DNA from: Bacteroidota bacterium
GTDB taxonomy: Bacteria; Bacteroidota; Bacteroidia; UKL13-3
Direction of reading: 5' to 3'
DNA length: 64,000 nt
Assembly: GCA_027491355.1 (NCBI GenBank)
Contig: JAIXWI010000030.1
Span: 62,001 to 126,000 of the forward strand
A program made the translations under genes and the position numbers. Below are positions 63,615 through 64,000 of this stretch, in pieces (the stretch's first letter is position 1; each line of letters opens with the position of its first letter). The notes beneath the pieces were generated by a model. That model saw only the letters and a list, made by a program, of their open reading frames with translations, ran no database searches and was not told the DNA's origin.

Positions 63615-64000
63615 TTATTTCTTAGGGCGAATAATCCTGAATTCAACCTTACGGTTCAATCCTTCAGTGCTTAAACGGTACTTCCTGATATAAGGATCCT
63701 TTTCAGCAAAAACCAACATGCGCCTATCGTCAATTTCAAAAATCCTGTACAATTTACGCTTCACTTCCAATGCTCTTTTTTCAGAAAGCGTCAATTGGGT
63801 TAGGTCTGGTTTGTTATTATCTGAATGTCCGATGATCAATAAAGAAGCACTGGTATCAACAATCATGATACGGGCAATTTGTTGTAACAAACCATATTGC
63901 TCTACATGCACTGTAAAGCCGTTTGGAGGAAATACAATGGTTGGTAGTCCGTAATTACTTTCAGAAATGGTAACAAATTCAGTTCTAGGAATGGAGTCGC
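63615..64000 (-). CDS. OmpA-family protein, C-terminal part (5' end beyond the window)
   Basis: The frame is open from base 64000 down to the TAA at 63615-63617, giving the last 127 or so residues. The visible part is an OmpA/MotB-like peptidoglycan-binding domain: VFPPNGFTVHVEQYGLLQQI, IIGHSDNNKPD, LTLSEKRALEVKRKLYRI and NRKVEFRIIRPKK. The canonical Asp and Arg contacts for meso-diaminopimelate (SD in GHSD, and the NRKVEF arginine) are present. Likely anchors an outer-membrane or T9SS-associated protein to peptidoglycan. Confidence 0.85.
   Translation of the reverse strand, partial: DSIPRTEFVTISESNYGLPTIVFPPNGFTVHVEQYGLLQQIARIMIVDTSASLLIIGHSDNNKPDLTQLTLSEKRALEVKRKLYRIFEIDDRRMLVFAEKDPYIRKYRLSTEGLNRKVEFRIIRPKK

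Overview
This window looks like ordinary chromosome of an AT-rich member of the Bacteroidota. The evidence is a GldB gliding-motility lipoprotein, a protein with a type IX secretion (T9SS) C-terminal sorting domain, a GEVED-domain secreted giant, a FISUMP-domain lipoprotein-like paralogue, a TonB-dependent receptor with a carboxypeptidase-regulatory-like N-terminus, and promoters of the Bacteroidota form (TTG, about 18-23 nt, TAnnTTTG). The order or genus cannot be settled without a search. I see no phage, transposase, integrase, CRISPR array, rRNA or tRNA.

Layout. 1-4.6 kb (minus): the 5' part of an amino-acid permease, a THUMP-domain 23S-rRNA-type methyltransferase and clpB. 4.8-15.2 kb: a class I aminotransferase, a 1646-residue secreted multidomain protein ending in a dockerin-like calcium-binding pair, a heptose-7-phosphate kinase convergent with dcd, a conserved hypothetical convergent with a WD40 protein, then a Sfp-type phosphopantetheinyl transferase overlapping methylmalonyl-CoA epimerase. 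15.2-25.1 kb: mfd, a 45-residue lipoprotein, an Ala/Lys/Pro-repeat histone-H1-like protein, cinA, uvrB, and a ugd-UDP-xylose synthase pair. 25.2-27.3 kb: an outer-membrane protein translationally coupled to Kdo transferase.

27.3-44.4 kb (minus): one uninterrupted str-S10-spc-alpha ribosomal superoperon of 32 genes, from rpsL to rplQ. It has two good promoters upstream of rpsL and a cUUCGg-loop terminator after rplQ. The order is classical except that tuf, adk and map are absent. The longest internal spacer, between rpsN and rpsH, folds into two stem-loops and is the best candidate here for an uncharacterised cis-regulatory RNA. S14 and L36 are both of the cysteine-poor, zinc-independent type.

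44.7-64 kb: uvrC, pabB, a T9SS cargo protein and a TonB receptor that are divergent with overlapping ATG codons, a thioredoxin-like [2Fe-2S] protein, YbaB/EbfC, gcvP, gldB, a higBA toxin-antitoxin pair with a palindromic operator, a FISUMP protein followed by a 42-nt perfect palindrome, nadE, a membrane metallophosphoesterase, an aldo/keto reductase, mtgA and an OmpA-family C-terminus cut by the window end.

Together the genes cover translation, nucleotide-excision repair (mfd, uvrB and uvrC are all here, not in one operon), envelope building (Kdo, heptose, UDP-xylose, peptidoglycan, T9SS cargo) and central metabolism. Most coding sequence is ordinary core genome. I did not find a convincing whole new system; the most interesting signals are small and regulatory: structured RNA in the spc operon, terminators and promoters embedded in neighbouring genes, overlapping convergent stops and an overlapping divergent start.
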